Shown here: one piece after another, positions 8,882 to 18,439 of the stretch
Layout: every line of letters begins with the position of its first letter
How positions within the stretch are numbered: position 1 is the first letter of the stretch
The notes under the pieces: model-generated
What the model saw: only the letters and a program-made list of their open reading frames with translations
Database searches by the model: none
Told to the model about the DNA's origin: nothing
Assembly: GCF_004297265.1 (NCBI RefSeq)
Contig: NZ_SCUT01000030.1
Coordinates: 1 to 64,000, forward strand
Length of the DNA stretch: 64,000 nt
Source of the DNA: Reyranella sp.
GTDB lineage: Bacteria > Pseudomonadota > Alphaproteobacteria > Reyranellales > Reyranellaceae
Direction of reading: 5' to 3'
Made by a program: the position numbers and the translations under genes

Positions 8882-9847
8882 ATGTCGGTCGTGCTGGGCA
8901 GCGGCGATCATCGTTATCGTGTGGTCGAGAACTGGGCGAAGCTCCCCGATGGCTGGGAATTCCGTGATGTCGCGGCCGTCGCCGTCGACAGCAAGGACCG
9001 GGTCTACGTCTTCAACCGCGGCGAACACCCGATGATGGTGTTCGACAGGGACGGAAACTTCCTGCGCTCATGGGGCGAAGGCCTGTTCAGTCGGGCCCAC
9101 GGCATCCACATCGACAGCGACGACAATCTCTACTGCACCGATGACGGCGACCATACGGTTCGCAAGGTCTCGACCGACGGCAAGGTGCTGATGACGATCG
9201 GCGCGCCCAACCAGCCCGCGCCGTTCCTGAGCGGCAGGCCGTTCAACCGCTGCACCCACACCGCCCTCTCGCCAAAGGGCGAGATCTACGTCTCCGACGG
9301 CTACGGCAACAGCCGTGTTCACAAGTATTCGCCCGATGGGAAGCACCTGATGTGCTGGGGCACGACCGGGACCGATCCGGGTGAGTTCAACATCGCGCAC
9401 AACATCGCCACCGACGCCGAAGGCTGGGTCTATGTCGCCGACCGGGAGAATCACCGCGTTCAGGTTTTCGACGGCAACGGCAAATACGAAGCCCAGTGGA
9501 ACAACATGCACCGGCCTTGTGCGCTCTACTGTTGCGGCGGGGCGAAGAATCCGACCTTCATCATCGGCGAGCTCGGGCCGGGCATGCCGGTGAACAGCAA
9601 GCACACCAATCTCGGCCCCCGCCTGTCGATCGTCGACAGCAAGGGCAAGACGCTGGCCCGGCTCGGTGGCCAGGACGGACCCGGCGAACAGGCCGGCCGG
9701 TTCCTGTCGCCGCACGGCCTCGCGGTCGATTCACGCGGCGACATCTATGTCGGCGAGGTGAGCTACACCAACTGGCCGAGCACCTTTCCCGGCGCTCCGG
9801 TGCCAAAGTACCTGCGCTCGTTGCAGAAACTCGAGAAAGTCGTCTGA
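8882..9847 (+). CDS. NHL-repeat beta-propeller protein (peptidyl-hydroxyglycine lyase-like)
   Basis: A 321-residue protein made of repeated NHL blades, seen as recurring motifs such as AVAVDSKDRVYVFNRG, GIHIDSDDNLYCTDDGDH, EIYVSDGYGNSRVHKYS and WVYVADRENHRVQVFDGNG. The layout resembles bacterial homologues of peptidyl-alpha-hydroxyglycine alpha-amidating lyase, but the true reaction is unknown. There is no signal peptide, so it is predicted cytoplasmic. It sits 11 bases after the GMC gene and 11 bases before the dehydrogenase gene, indicating one transcript. A lactonase role acting on the GMC product is another possibility, since many propellers are lactonases. Confidence 0.78.
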   Translation: MSVVLGSGDHRYRVVENWAKLPDGWEFRDVAAVAVDSKDRVYVFNRGEHPMMVFDRDGNFLRSWGEGLFSRAHGIHIDSDDNLYCTDDGDHTVRKVSTDGKVLMTIGAPNQPAPFLSGRPFNRCTHTALSPKGEIYVSDGYGNSRVHKYSPDGKHLMCWGTTGTDPGEFNIAHNIATDAEGWVYVADRENHRVQVFDGNGKYEAQWNNMHRPCALYCCGGAKNPTFIIGELGPGMPVNSKHTNLGPRLSIVDSKGKTLARLGGQDGPGEQAGRFLSPHGLAVDSRGDIYVGEVSYTNWPSTFPGAPVPKYLRSLQKLEKVV

Positions 9848-9858
9848 GGAGAATGGTA

Positions 9859-10830
9859 ATGGTTGAACGCGTACTCGTCGTCGGTCCCAAGGACACCCTG
9901 TCCATGGTCGACGACCTCGCCCCCAAGGGCTACGAGATCGTCAAGGCGCTGCATAATTCGCCGGAGCAGAAGGCCGCCCTGCCCGGCACGCACTATTTCG
10001 TGGGCTTCATCCAGCAATATGTGACGTCTCAGCTCTACAAGGACGCGCCGAACCTGAAGCTCGTTCAGATGCTGAGCGCCGGCTACGACCGCGCCGATCT
10101 GGAAGCCGCCCGCAAGAGCGGCGTGCCGCTCTGCGCCAATGGCGGCGCCAACTCGGTCGCCGTTTCCGAGCACGCCATGCTGCTGATGCTGGCGGTCTCG
10201 CGCCGGCTGATCACACAGCACACCAACGTCACGGCTGGGCGCTGGCACGGGAACTCGCCGCCGACCGTCCACGAGGTACGCAACCGCGTGCTGGGCATCA
10301 TCGGCCTCGGCACGATCGGCAAGAAGGTCGCGAAGCTCGCCCTCGCCTTCGGCATGACCGTCCACTACTACGACATCGCCCGCCTCAAGGAGGAAGAGGA
10401 AGACGCGCTCGGCGTCCGCTTCCGCCTGCTGCCGGAAATCCTGAAGCATTCGGACATCGTCTCGCTGCACGTGCCGCTGAACGATTCGACCCGGCACATG
10501 ATCGGCAAGGACGAACTCGCCGCCATGAAGAAGTCGGCGATCATCGTGAACACCTCACGCGGGCCCGTGATCGACGAGAAGGCAATGATCGCCGCCCTAT
10601 CCTCCGGCAACCTGTTCGGCGCCGGCCTCGACGTGTTCGACGAGGAGCCGACTCCACCGGACAATCCCCTCCTGAAGCTCGACAACGTCATCCTGACGGC
10701 GCACCTCGCCGGCCCGACCTTCGAGAGCAACGTCACCCGCCTGCGCAACGGCTTCGACAACGTCCAGAGGGTTGCCCGCGGCGAACCCGCGCTCTGGGTA
10801 GTGCCCGAACTGCTGGAACCCAGGAAATGA
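9859..10830 (+). CDS. D-isomer specific 2-hydroxyacid dehydrogenase
   Basis: A 323-residue NAD(P)-dependent dehydrogenase. Its nucleotide-binding motif is RNRVLGIIGLGTIGKKVAKL in the middle third, followed by VNTSRGPVIDEKA and the catalytic-His region near ILTAHLAGPTFE. These are hallmarks of the D-lactate/glycerate/phosphoglycerate dehydrogenase family, which interconverts 2-oxo and D-2-hydroxy acids. The ATG at 9859 has AGGAG seven bases upstream; the in-frame ATG at 9853 is too close to it. The gene overlaps the next (Bug receptor) by ATGA. Confidence 0.86.
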   Translation: MVERVLVVGPKDTLSMVDDLAPKGYEIVKALHNSPEQKAALPGTHYFVGFIQQYVTSQLYKDAPNLKLVQMLSAGYDRADLEAARKSGVPLCANGGANSVAVSEHAMLLMLAVSRRLITQHTNVTAGRWHGNSPPTVHEVRNRVLGIIGLGTIGKKVAKLALAFGMTVHYYDIARLKEEEEDALGVRFRLLPEILKHSDIVSLHVPLNDSTRHMIGKDELAAMKKSAIIVNTSRGPVIDEKAMIAALSSGNLFGAGLDVFDEEPTPPDNPLLKLDNVILTAHLAGPTFESNVTRLRNGFDNVQRVARGEPALWVVPELLEPRK

Positions 10831-11804
10831 GCCGGATTGCCCGTAGAACTCTCCTGGGGGCGGCCCTTGCCGCCCCCTTCATCGCCCGCGAGGGCTTTGC
10901 CCAGGGCGACTGGCCCAAGGGCCCGGTCCGCTGGGTCGTTGCCTTCGCGGCCGGCGGCGCTGCCGACACGGTGGCGCGTAACATCGGCGTGCGCGTGAGC
11001 GAGATCATCGGCCAGCAGGTGATCATCGACAACCGTACCGGCGGCAATGCGGTCGTGGCTGCCAACGCCGTGCTGCAGGCGCCGAGGGACGGTCAGACCT
11101 TCCTGGTCGACGCCGCCAACCAGATCACCAACACCCTGCTGATGAAGGATTTGCCGTTCGACTATGCGCAGACCTGGTTGCCGGTCACCCAGCTCGCGAG
11201 CTTCCCCCAGGTCGTCGCCGTGAAGCAGGACTTCCCGTCGAAGACCGTCCAGGATTTCATTGCCGCTGCGAAGGCCAAGCCCGGCACGATCAGCTACGGC
11301 ACCCCACCGGCGGCCGGCATGGCCCACATGGCCGGCGAGGAACTGCAGCGCCGGGCCGGCATCAAGCTGATCCACGTGCCCTATCGCGGCGGCGCCGACG
11401 CCGCGCGCGACATCGGTGCGGGCGCCGTCGATTCGGTGATCATCACCACCAATTCGATCCGCCCGCCCGTCGCCGCCGGCCGCGCGCGCGTTCTGGCGGT
11501 CACCAGCCTCAAGCGCTCCGTCGCCTTCCCTGACGTGCCGACCCTGGCGGAAAGCGGTTATCCGGGCTTCGACCTGAACGACTGGAACGGCCTCTTCGCC
11601 GCCACCGGCACGCCGCCGGCCCTGGTCGATCGCATGCAGGCCGTGGTGGCCGAAGCGATCAAGGATCCGAAGGTGAAGGAGCGCCTTGACCCGACCGGCG
11701 CCGATCTGGTCGCCAACACGCCCGCCGAGTTCCGGACCTGGATCGCCGGCCAGCGCGAGCTGCTCGGCAAGCTGATCGCCGAAGCCGGCATCAAGCTGCA
11801 GTAG
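10827..11804 (+). CDS. Tripartite tricarboxylate transporter (Bug-type) substrate-binding protein
   Basis: A 325-residue periplasmic receptor of the Bug/TctC family. The N-terminus SRIARRTLLGAALAAPFIA is a twin-arginine-like export signal. The mature part has the Bug hallmarks WPKGPVRWVVAFAAGGAADTVAR, VVIDNRTGGN and the loop HVPYRGGADAARD that lines the carboxylate-binding site. No TctA/TctB membrane subunits are nearby, which is common for this over-expanded family. Co-transcription with oxidoreductases suggests it captures the substrate, probably an organic acid. The start overlaps the upstream stop by four bases. Confidence 0.88.
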   Translation: MSRIARRTLLGAALAAPFIAREGFAQGDWPKGPVRWVVAFAAGGAADTVARNIGVRVSEIIGQQVIIDNRTGGNAVVAANAVLQAPRDGQTFLVDAANQITNTLLMKDLPFDYAQTWLPVTQLASFPQVVAVKQDFPSKTVQDFIAAAKAKPGTISYGTPPAAGMAHMAGEELQRRAGIKLIHVPYRGGADAARDIGAGAVDSVIITTNSIRPPVAAGRARVLAVTSLKRSVAFPDVPTLAESGYPGFDLNDWNGLFAATGTPPALVDRMQAVVAEAIKDPKVKERLDPTGADLVANTPAEFRTWIAGQRELLGKLIAEAGIKLQ

Positions 11805-11811
11805 GGCGAAG

Positions 11812-12711
11812 ATGCCGCCAGCCGCTCTTGCCTATTACAGTGCACAGAGCGCAACGACCGATGCGGGCGAGCGCACGCCACTCGATATCGGCCTGCCGTC
11901 CGACATCGAGGCGCTTGCCGCGATCGTCCAGGGCCTCGTGATCGACAAGGATTTCATCGGTCTGTACGGGCTGGATCTCGACGGGCGGATGCGGCTCGGC
12001 GAGGTCGACACCCGCTATGCCTCCGACATCTACCGGCGACTGATCGAGAAGGACGATCGACCACTCGATGCGCCGCGCGAACCGGGCGCGCGCTTCGTCG
12101 GCAGTTGCCGGGACTACGCACTCCTTCTCTGTTCGCTGCTTCGCCACGTGGGCATGCCGGCCCGACTGCGCTTCGGCTTCGCGACGTACTTCTCGGGGAA
12201 GCCGGACACGTACAGCGACCATTGCGTCTGCGAATACTGGAGCGAAGCGCAGAGACGCTGGGTGCTCGTCGATCCGAATGTCGATCCGGTCGTGAAATCG
12301 AGGCTGGGCGTGACCGTCAATTCACTGGACCTGGCGCGCGACCAGTTCGTCGTCGCTGCCGACGGCTGGCGCCTAGCCCGCGACGGGAAGGTCGCGCCCG
12401 ACCGGTTCGGCGTTCCGAGCATCGACATCCGAGGCCTTTGGTTCATCCGCGGAAGCCTGATGCGGGACCTCGCCGCACTCAACAAGGTCGAGTTGCTTCC
12501 CTGGGACTATTGGGGCCTGGCCGACCGAGTACCGATCGATGCGCTGCCGGAGGAGGAATTGCCCATGCTCGACGAGCTTGCGCAGGTACTCGACGCGCCG
12601 AACGAACTCACGCAGCTCCAGTCGACCTTCGCCCGGCCGGAGCTTGTCGTGCGCGACGCGATCCGGAGCTTCTCCCCGCTTCACGGAGAGACGAAAGTGA
12701 TCCTTCGTTAG
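11812..12711 (+). CDS. Transglutaminase-like domain protein
   Basis: A 299-residue protein with a papain-like transglutaminase core. The predicted triad is Cys99 (FVGSCRDYALLL), His137 (YSDHCVCEYW) and Asp154 (WVLVDPN), in the order and spacing of the transglut_core family. Bacterial members are mostly peptidases or amidases, not cross-linkers. No signal peptide is seen. It is the last gene of the plus-strand catabolic cluster, seven bases after the Bug receptor gene, and faces the MFS gene across a 227-base spacer with a short GC-rich inverted repeat (12734-12753) but no T-run. Confidence 0.78.
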   Translation: MPPAALAYYSAQSATTDAGERTPLDIGLPSDIEALAAIVQGLVIDKDFIGLYGLDLDGRMRLGEVDTRYASDIYRRLIEKDDRPLDAPREPGARFVGSCRDYALLLCSLLRHVGMPARLRFGFATYFSGKPDTYSDHCVCEYWSEAQRRWVLVDPNVDPVVKSRLGVTVNSLDLARDQFVVAADGWRLARDGKVAPDRFGVPSIDIRGLWFIRGSLMRDLAALNKVELLPWDYWGLADRVPIDALPEEELPMLDELAQVLDAPNELTQLQSTFARPELVVRDAIRSFSPLHGETKVILR

Positions 12712-12938
12712 CCCCGCACCTGACGGTTCCGACGGCGATGCGGCACCATCGCCAGGGCACGTAACCGAAATATGCGCAATATCCGAAACGAACGAAGCGA
12801 AAAACGCCCCCTGGAGAGCGATTCCCGGTCTGCGGAGGCCTGAATACCGCAACAATCTGCGCATGAGACGTGCAAAATCACCCCCCCCTCCGCTCGGCCG
12901 CAGGAGCGGGTAACGCTCGAACCTGAAGTCACACTGCA

Positions 12939-14192
12939 CTAGGCGGTCTGGAGCTTCAGCCGGTAGGTTTCTTCGAATTTCAGGATGGCCGCGAAGGAGA
13001 TCGCCGCGGCCGCCATGATCATGAAAGCCGGGCTGTAGTCGTTCTCCGTCCGGTGGACGAGCCAGGTGGCGACCAACGGACTGAAGCCGCCGAGGACGCC
13101 CAGGGTCACGTTGTAGCCGAGCGCGATGGCGGTGCAGCGGATCTCCGCCGGCACGGCCTCCACCATCAGGGCCGGCTGGCCGCCGATGAAAGCGCCGACC
13201 GATAGCACGAAGCCGAACTGGCCCAGCAGGACGAGCGCGGGCTGGCCCTGGTGCATCAGCCAGAAGAACGGCAGCGCGCCGACGAAGCCCAGTGCCGCGG
13301 CCCCCAGCATCACGGGACGCCGGCCGTAGCGGTCGGACAGCCAGCCCATCAGGACCATGACCGGCAGCATCACGAACATGCTGGTCGAATTGATCGCCAG
13401 CGCCGTTGCGGGCGCAATGCCGTCGGCGAACTGCAGCCAGCTCACGATGTAGACGAACATCAGATAGAAGCCGACCGAGTTGAATACGGAAAGCGCGGCG
13501 AGCTTGACCAGCAGCGGGCCGTGGTTGCGGATCGTGTCGACCAGCGGCGACTTGGCCGAAGCCTTGCGCGGCGACTCATGGACATGTCGGCGCAGCACGA
13601 CACCGGCGATGCCGACGACCAGCCCCAGCAGGAACGGCAAACGCCAGCCCCAGCTTTCCAGCGCCTGCTCCGACATCACGGAGGCCAGAAGCGCCCCCGT
13701 CGCCGAGCCCAGCAAGATACCACCGACTGCGCCGCAGCAGCCCAGTGCTCCGACGAAGGCGCGCCGGTCGGGCGGCGATTGCTCGATGATGAAGATGATG
13801 GACGTCGTGTATTCGCCGCCCACCGAAAGGCCCTGGATCATGCGGAGAAGCGTGAGCAGGATCGGTGCGGCGATTCCCAGCGTCTGGTAGTCGGGTAACA
13901 CGCCGACCAGGAACGTCGGGATAGCCATGGCGGCCACGGAGAAAGTGAGCGCCGCGCGGCGGCCGAGCCGGTCACCGATGGCCCCGATCACCGCCCCGCC
14001 GATGGGGCGCATCAGGAAGCCCACGGCGAAGATCCCGAAGGCTGCCAGGACCTGGGCGACGGCGTCCTCGCTGGGGAAGAAGGCGCGGCCGATTGCGGCG
14101 GCAAAGTAGCCGTAGACCGCGAAATCGTACCATTCCAGCACGTTGCCGATCGCGCCGGCCGCAATGACGCGGCGCGTTTTCCCCTGCTCCAT
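12939..14192 (-). CDS. MFS transporter, metabolite:H+ symporter (MHS) family
   Basis: A 417-residue, twelve-helix major facilitator of the ProP/KgtP-like MHS branch. The opening AAGAIGNVLEWYDFAVYGYF is diagnostic. GAIGDRLGRR (loop 2-3) and MGWLSDRYGRRP (loop 8-9) are the duplicated MFS loop motifs, and RMIQGLSVGGEY lies in helix 4. MHS carriers import organic acids or compatible solutes with protons. The ATG at 14192 follows GGGGGGAG; a much longer open frame upstream is antisense noise inside the monooxygenase region. It lies 35 bases downstream of the monooxygenase gene on the same strand, so it may bring in that enzyme's substrate. Confidence 0.87.
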   Translation of the reverse strand: MEQGKTRRVIAAGAIGNVLEWYDFAVYGYFAAAIGRAFFPSEDAVAQVLAAFGIFAVGFLMRPIGGAVIGAIGDRLGRRAALTFSVAAMAIPTFLVGVLPDYQTLGIAAPILLTLLRMIQGLSVGGEYTTSIIFIIEQSPPDRRAFVGALGCCGAVGGILLGSATGALLASVMSEQALESWGWRLPFLLGLVVGIAGVVLRRHVHESPRKASAKSPLVDTIRNHGPLLVKLAALSVFNSVGFYLMFVYIVSWLQFADGIAPATALAINSTSMFVMLPVMVLMGWLSDRYGRRPVMLGAAALGFVGALPFFWLMHQGQPALVLLGQFGFVLSVGAFIGGQPALMVEAVPAEIRCTAIALGYNVTLGVLGGFSPLVATWLVHRTENDYSPAFMIMAAAAISFAAILKFEETYRLKLQTA

Positions 14193-14227
14193 CCCCGCTC
14201 CCCCCGAGCCTCTGACCGGCCGAAAGA

Positions 14228-15727
14228 TCAGCCGTAGACGAACGCCTTGTCCTTCAGGTCGATGGCCGGAAAGACGTTCTTCTCGTTCCAGTAATCCTGC
14301 GTGTGCTGCCATTCCGGCTTGTCGCCGCGCTTGGGCAGGAGATGCATGCCGCGCATCAGGTAGCCCGGATTGAAGTTCTCGGGATCGATCCAGGGCAACA
14401 AGGCCATGTCCTTGTCCTCGGGCCGCAGGGCGACCTCGACCTTGCGGGCCTGATGCTTGTCCATGTGGTCCAGCAGGCGGCAGACGAAATCGCCGACCAG
14501 GTCGGCGCGCAAGGTCCAGCTCGCGCGGAAGTAGCCGAACACCCAGATCATGTTGGGCACGCCGGTGAACATCATGCCGCGATAGGTCACGGTATCGGCG
14601 AAATCGACCGGCTTGCCGTCCACCGCGAAGGCGATGTCGCCCATTACCGACAGATTGAAGCCGGTGGCGGTCACGATGATGTCGGCCTCGAGCACCTTGC
14701 CCGACTTGAGCAGGATGCCCTCCGGCACGAAGCGATCGATCTCGTCGGTCTCGACCGAGGCCTTGCCGGAGCGGACGGCCTTGAAGAGGTCGCCTTCCGG
14801 GACGAACGCGATGCGTTGCTGCCACGGCCGGTAGCTCGGCGTGAAATGCGGCTCCATTGGAAAATCCGGTCCGACATGGGCGCGAACCCCGGCCAGCAGC
14901 TCGGCCCGCACCTTGTCCGATTCCTCGAAGGAGCGCCGGGTGAACACCGACTGGTCGTGCAGGATCTTGCGGCGCACGATCTCGTGGATCCATTCCTCGT
15001 CGACCTCGAGCTGGCGCAGCGTCTCGGCAAGCTCGATGGCATTGCGCCCGGGAATGAAATAGGTCGGCGTCCGCTGCAGCATCGTCACATGGTCGGCCTT
15101 GTCGGCCATCGCCGGGATGATCGTTGCCGCGGTCGCACCGGAGCCGATCACGACGATCTTCTTGCCCGTGTAGTCGAGATCCTCCGGCCAGGTCTGGGGA
15201 TGGACGATCCGGCCCTTGAAGGTCTCCATGTCCTTCCATTCGGGCGTGTAGCCGACGGAATGGCGGTAATAGCCTTGGCACATCCAGAGGAAGTTGGCCG
15301 TGAAGCGGACAGCCTCGCCCGTGTCGGTGCGAACGCCCTCGAGGGTCCAGAGATTGTCCTTGCTCGACCAGGACGCGGATTCGATCCGGTGCCGGTAGCG
15401 GATATGCCGCGCCAGGTCGTTCTCTTCGATGACCTCGCCCATGTAGGTCTTGATCTCGTGCGCGGTGGCAATCGGTTTGCCCTTCCACGCCTTGAAGCGA
15501 TAGCCGAACGTGTGGAGGTCGCTGTCGGACCGGATGCCCGGATATTTGTGGGTCAGCCAGGTCCCGCCGAAGCTCTCCTGCGTCTCCAGGATGACGAAGC
15601 TGCGGTCGGGCATCTGGTGGGTGAGATGATAGGCGCCGCCGATGCCGGAAATGCCGGCGCCGACGATGACGACATCGAAATGCTCGGTCCGCGTGGCCGC
15701 AGCCCGCGCAAGGGTGGTATCCGGCAT
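14228..15727 (-). CDS. Flavin-containing monooxygenase / Baeyer-Villiger-type oxidase
   Basis: A 499-residue class B flavoprotein monooxygenase. The FAD motif is VVIVGAGISGIGGAYHL near residue 20. The family fingerprint FKGRIVHPQTWP fits FxGxxxHxxxWP, and the second (NADPH) Rossmann motif VVIGSGATAA follows. The late VTATGFN motif is also present. Substrates are typically ketones, sulfides or amines; which applies here is not readable. It forms a two-gene unit with the MHS transporter and is divergent from the SGNH gene across a 48-base gap. Confidence 0.88.
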   Translation of the reverse strand: MPDTTLARAAATRTEHFDVVIVGAGISGIGGAYHLTHQMPDRSFVILETQESFGGTWLTHKYPGIRSDSDLHTFGYRFKAWKGKPIATAHEIKTYMGEVIEENDLARHIRYRHRIESASWSSKDNLWTLEGVRTDTGEAVRFTANFLWMCQGYYRHSVGYTPEWKDMETFKGRIVHPQTWPEDLDYTGKKIVVIGSGATAATIIPAMADKADHVTMLQRTPTYFIPGRNAIELAETLRQLEVDEEWIHEIVRRKILHDQSVFTRRSFEESDKVRAELLAGVRAHVGPDFPMEPHFTPSYRPWQQRIAFVPEGDLFKAVRSGKASVETDEIDRFVPEGILLKSGKVLEADIIVTATGFNLSVMGDIAFAVDGKPVDFADTVTYRGMMFTGVPNMIWVFGYFRASWTLRADLVGDFVCRLLDHMDKHQARKVEVALRPEDKDMALLPWIDPENFNPGYLMRGMHLLPKRGDKPEWQHTQDYWNEKNVFPAIDLKDKAFVYG

Positions 15728-15775
15728 GGGAAGGCTCTTTCCTCGCTGATATTCTGGCGACAGTCTTGCTTGAAC

Positions 15776-16810
15776 ATGAGTGTCGAAGCCAGCCCCCAGA
15801 TGCCACGAGTCGAAACCGGCCGGAAACGCCGCAGCGCCCTATCAATCCTGGCCGTCCTGATCGGCCTCGTCGCCGGATTCGGCCTCGCCGAGGGTCTGAC
15901 CCGCCTGCTCTTCCCCGCCTTCGATCCCTCCGGCCGCTTCGAATTCACCTATCCGGTGGGGTCCCTGCTTCTTGGCAAACCCGGCACGGAGGCCCGCCAG
16001 GTCAAGAACACCGGCGACTATGACGTCGCGGTCCACATCAATTCACACGGACTGCGCGACGCAAACGACGTTGCGACGGCGGGCTCGGACGACATCCTCG
16101 TCGTGGGCGATTCCTTCACCTGGGGCTGGGGCGTCGAAGCCCAGGACCGCTTCTCCGACCAGCTCCAGATCCTCACCGGCCGACGGACCTTCAACCTCTC
16201 GACTCCCACGGACATAGACGGCTACGCGGCCCTCCTCGACTATGCGAGGAAGCTCGGCTCCAGGGCCGGCCGCGTCGTCATCGCCATCTGCATGGAGAAC
16301 GATCTCCATCTCTATGGAGATGCCCCGCAGGGCGGACCGCCGCCCGACAGTGGCAGCGCACTCAAGGAGTGGCTGGCTGGCCATTCGGCCCTCTATCTCC
16401 TCGCCGTCACCACAGTCCAGCAGACGCCGTGGCTGCGGGACCTCGCCGTGAAAGCCGGCCTGATCGTGCCCAACCTCGAGGGGATTGCGAAGAACGACTA
16501 CGATCCCGCGATCATCGACTCTTCGGCCAATCATCTGAAGGAGATCGCGGAGCAGTATCGCACGCTCGTCGTGCTGATCCCTTCCCGCGCGCTCTGGGTC
16601 GGCAACTCCCGCTCCCGGGCCATCGAGGACCGCGTCCACACGGCCTTCATCGTCGCCTTGCAACGGCGCGGCATCGATGTGCTGGACCTGCAGCCTGTCC
16701 TGGAGGCACAACTTGCCCCACTCGCCTACCACTTCGCCAACGACGGCCATTGGAATGTCCGCGGTCATGCCCTGGCCGCCCGCGCCATAAGCCAGCATCT
16801 CGCCCGCTAA
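15776..16810 (+). CDS. Membrane-anchored SGNH-type hydrolase
   Basis: A 344-residue protein with one N-terminal membrane helix (about residues 20-40). Block I, DILVVGDSFTWGWGV, contains the nucleophile Ser113, and block V, FANDGHWNVRGHAL, contains Asp323 and His325. This matches the SGNH/AlgX-AlgJ style of envelope esterases and acetyltransferases. A role in deacetylating or acetylating glycans is inferred. The ATG at 15776 was taken; an in-frame ATG at 15800 is an alternative, and neither has a strong Shine-Dalgarno. It lies 13 bases before the second GMC gene. Confidence 0.72.
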   Translation: MSVEASPQMPRVETGRKRRSALSILAVLIGLVAGFGLAEGLTRLLFPAFDPSGRFEFTYPVGSLLLGKPGTEARQVKNTGDYDVAVHINSHGLRDANDVATAGSDDILVVGDSFTWGWGVEAQDRFSDQLQILTGRRTFNLSTPTDIDGYAALLDYARKLGSRAGRVVIAICMENDLHLYGDAPQGGPPPDSGSALKEWLAGHSALYLLAVTTVQQTPWLRDLAVKAGLIVPNLEGIAKNDYDPAIIDSSANHLKEIAEQYRTLVVLIPSRALWVGNSRSRAIEDRVHTAFIVALQRRGIDVLDLQPVLEAQLAPLAYHFANDGHWNVRGHALAARAISQHLAR

Positions 16811-16823
16811 CGGAAGAACGCCC

Positions 16824-18428
16824 ATGCACGAAAAGGTCGACGTCCTGATCATCGGTTCCGGCGCCTCGGGGGCGGCGGTGGCCTGGAGCCTCGCCGACAC
16901 CAAGATGCGCATCCTCTGCCTCGAGCAGGGCGACTGGGTGAAGCCCACGGATTACCCGACCAACGGCCGGGACTGGGAGGCCCGCCTGTTCGGCGACTTC
17001 GCCATCAACCCGAACCGCCGGGCTCGCGAGACCGACTACCCGATCAACAACGGCACTTCGCCCATCCAGGTCGTGAACTTCAACGGCGTCGGCGGCAGCA
17101 CCATCATGTACACGGCGCACTATCCGCGCCTGCACCCGTCCGACTTCCGGGTGAAGACGCTGGACGGCGTGGCCGACGACTGGCCCGTCGATTACGCCAC
17201 CCTGGAGCCGTTCTTTGCCGAGAACGACCGCGTGACGGGCGTCGCTGGCCTAGAGGGCGACCCGGCCTATCCGCATCATGCCCTGCCGATGCCGCCGCTG
17301 CCGCTGGGCAAGACGGGCAAGTGCTTCGGCGAGGCGATGAACAAGCTCGGTTGGCATTGGTGGCCATCGGACTCCGCCATCGCCACGACCGAGTATGACG
17401 GCCGTGCGCCCTGCATCAATCTCGGCCACTGCACGCCGGGTTGCGCCCAGGGCGCCAAGGCCAGCACCGACGTCACCTACTGGCCGCACGCGATCCGCGC
17501 CGGCGTCCAGCTGCGGACCCGCGCGCGCGTCCGCGAGATCACGGTCGGTCCCGACGGCCTCGCGACTGGTGCAATCTACTACGACGCCGAGGGCAAGGAG
17601 CATTTCCAGCCGGCCGAGATGGTGATCGTGGCCTGCAACGGAATCGGCACGCCGCGCCTGCTGCTCAATTCCGTGTCCGCCAGGTTTCCCAACGGCATTG
17701 GCAATTCGAGCGGGCTGGTGGGCAGGAACCTGATGTTCCATCCCTTCGCCCACACCTACGGCTATGTCGACGAGCCGATCGACGGCAATACCGGCGCGCA
17801 GCTCTCGCTGTGGAGCCAGGAATTCTACGAGACCGACAGGTCCCGCGGATTCGTGCGCGGCTACACCCTGCAGCTCCATCGCGGCGCCGGCATGATCGTC
17901 GATGCGATCGCCAACACCGCGCGCGGCTTCCTGCCGTGGGGCGAGGCGCATCACGACGTCTACCGCACCATCTTCAACCGCAAGCTCGGCCTTTCGGCGA
18001 TCTGTGAGGATCTGCCTGAAGAGCACAACAGGGTCACGCTCGATCCGGTGCTGAAGGACAGCAATGGCATTCCCGCGCCGAAGATCGAGTACACTCTGGG
18101 CGAAAACACGAAAAAGATGATGGCCCACGGCGTTGCGCGGTCGAAAGAGATCCTCGAAGCGGCCGGTGCGAAGAATGTCGGGAGCGATGCGCCGATGCTC
18201 AATGCCGGGTGGCACCTGATGGGGACGGCCCGCATGGGCACCGATCCCGAGCGGTCCGTTGTCAACGAATGGGGCCGCAGCCACGACGTGAAGAACATGT
18301 TCATCGTCGACGGCAGCATCTGGGTCACATCGGGCGGCGTGAACCCGACCTCCACCATCCAGGCCCTGGCACTCTACATCGCCGACAACATCAAGCGGCG
18401 TCTCGCCGACGCCACGCTCTTCGACTGA
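16824..18428 (+). CDS. GMC oxidoreductase, gluconate/sorbitol dehydrogenase-like large subunit
   Basis: A 534-residue GMC flavoprotein. The FAD motif is VLIIGSGASGAAVAWSLAD near the N-terminus. FNGVGGSTIMYTAHYPRLHP is the membrane alcohol-dehydrogenase variant of the GMC signature. A Cys-containing patch (CINLGHCTPGCAQGAK) is typical of gluconate-2-dehydrogenase-like subunits. The C-terminal block NAGWHLMGTARMG and later GVNPTSTIQALAL supply the catalytic His and Asn. It is followed after 11 bases by a small gene that looks like its partner subunit. No cytochrome subunit is adjacent. Confidence 0.87.
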   Translation: MHEKVDVLIIGSGASGAAVAWSLADTKMRILCLEQGDWVKPTDYPTNGRDWEARLFGDFAINPNRRARETDYPINNGTSPIQVVNFNGVGGSTIMYTAHYPRLHPSDFRVKTLDGVADDWPVDYATLEPFFAENDRVTGVAGLEGDPAYPHHALPMPPLPLGKTGKCFGEAMNKLGWHWWPSDSAIATTEYDGRAPCINLGHCTPGCAQGAKASTDVTYWPHAIRAGVQLRTRARVREITVGPDGLATGAIYYDAEGKEHFQPAEMVIVACNGIGTPRLLLNSVSARFPNGIGNSSGLVGRNLMFHPFAHTYGYVDEPIDGNTGAQLSLWSQEFYETDRSRGFVRGYTLQLHRGAGMIVDAIANTARGFLPWGEAHHDVYRTIFNRKLGLSAICEDLPEEHNRVTLDPVLKDSNGIPAPKIEYTLGENTKKMMAHGVARSKEILEAAGAKNVGSDAPMLNAGWHLMGTARMGTDPERSVVNEWGRSHDVKNMFIVDGSIWVTSGGVNPTSTIQALALYIADNIKRRLADATLFD

Positions 18429-18439
18429 GGCCCAACGTC

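Noticed and set aside
12734..12753. Terminator after the transglutaminase gene
   Set aside because: A seven-base stem exists but no T-run follows, so I did not list it.
12939..15845. MFS frame extended to 968 codons
   Set aside because: The extra part lies within the monooxygenase gene; the MHS family start is at 14192.
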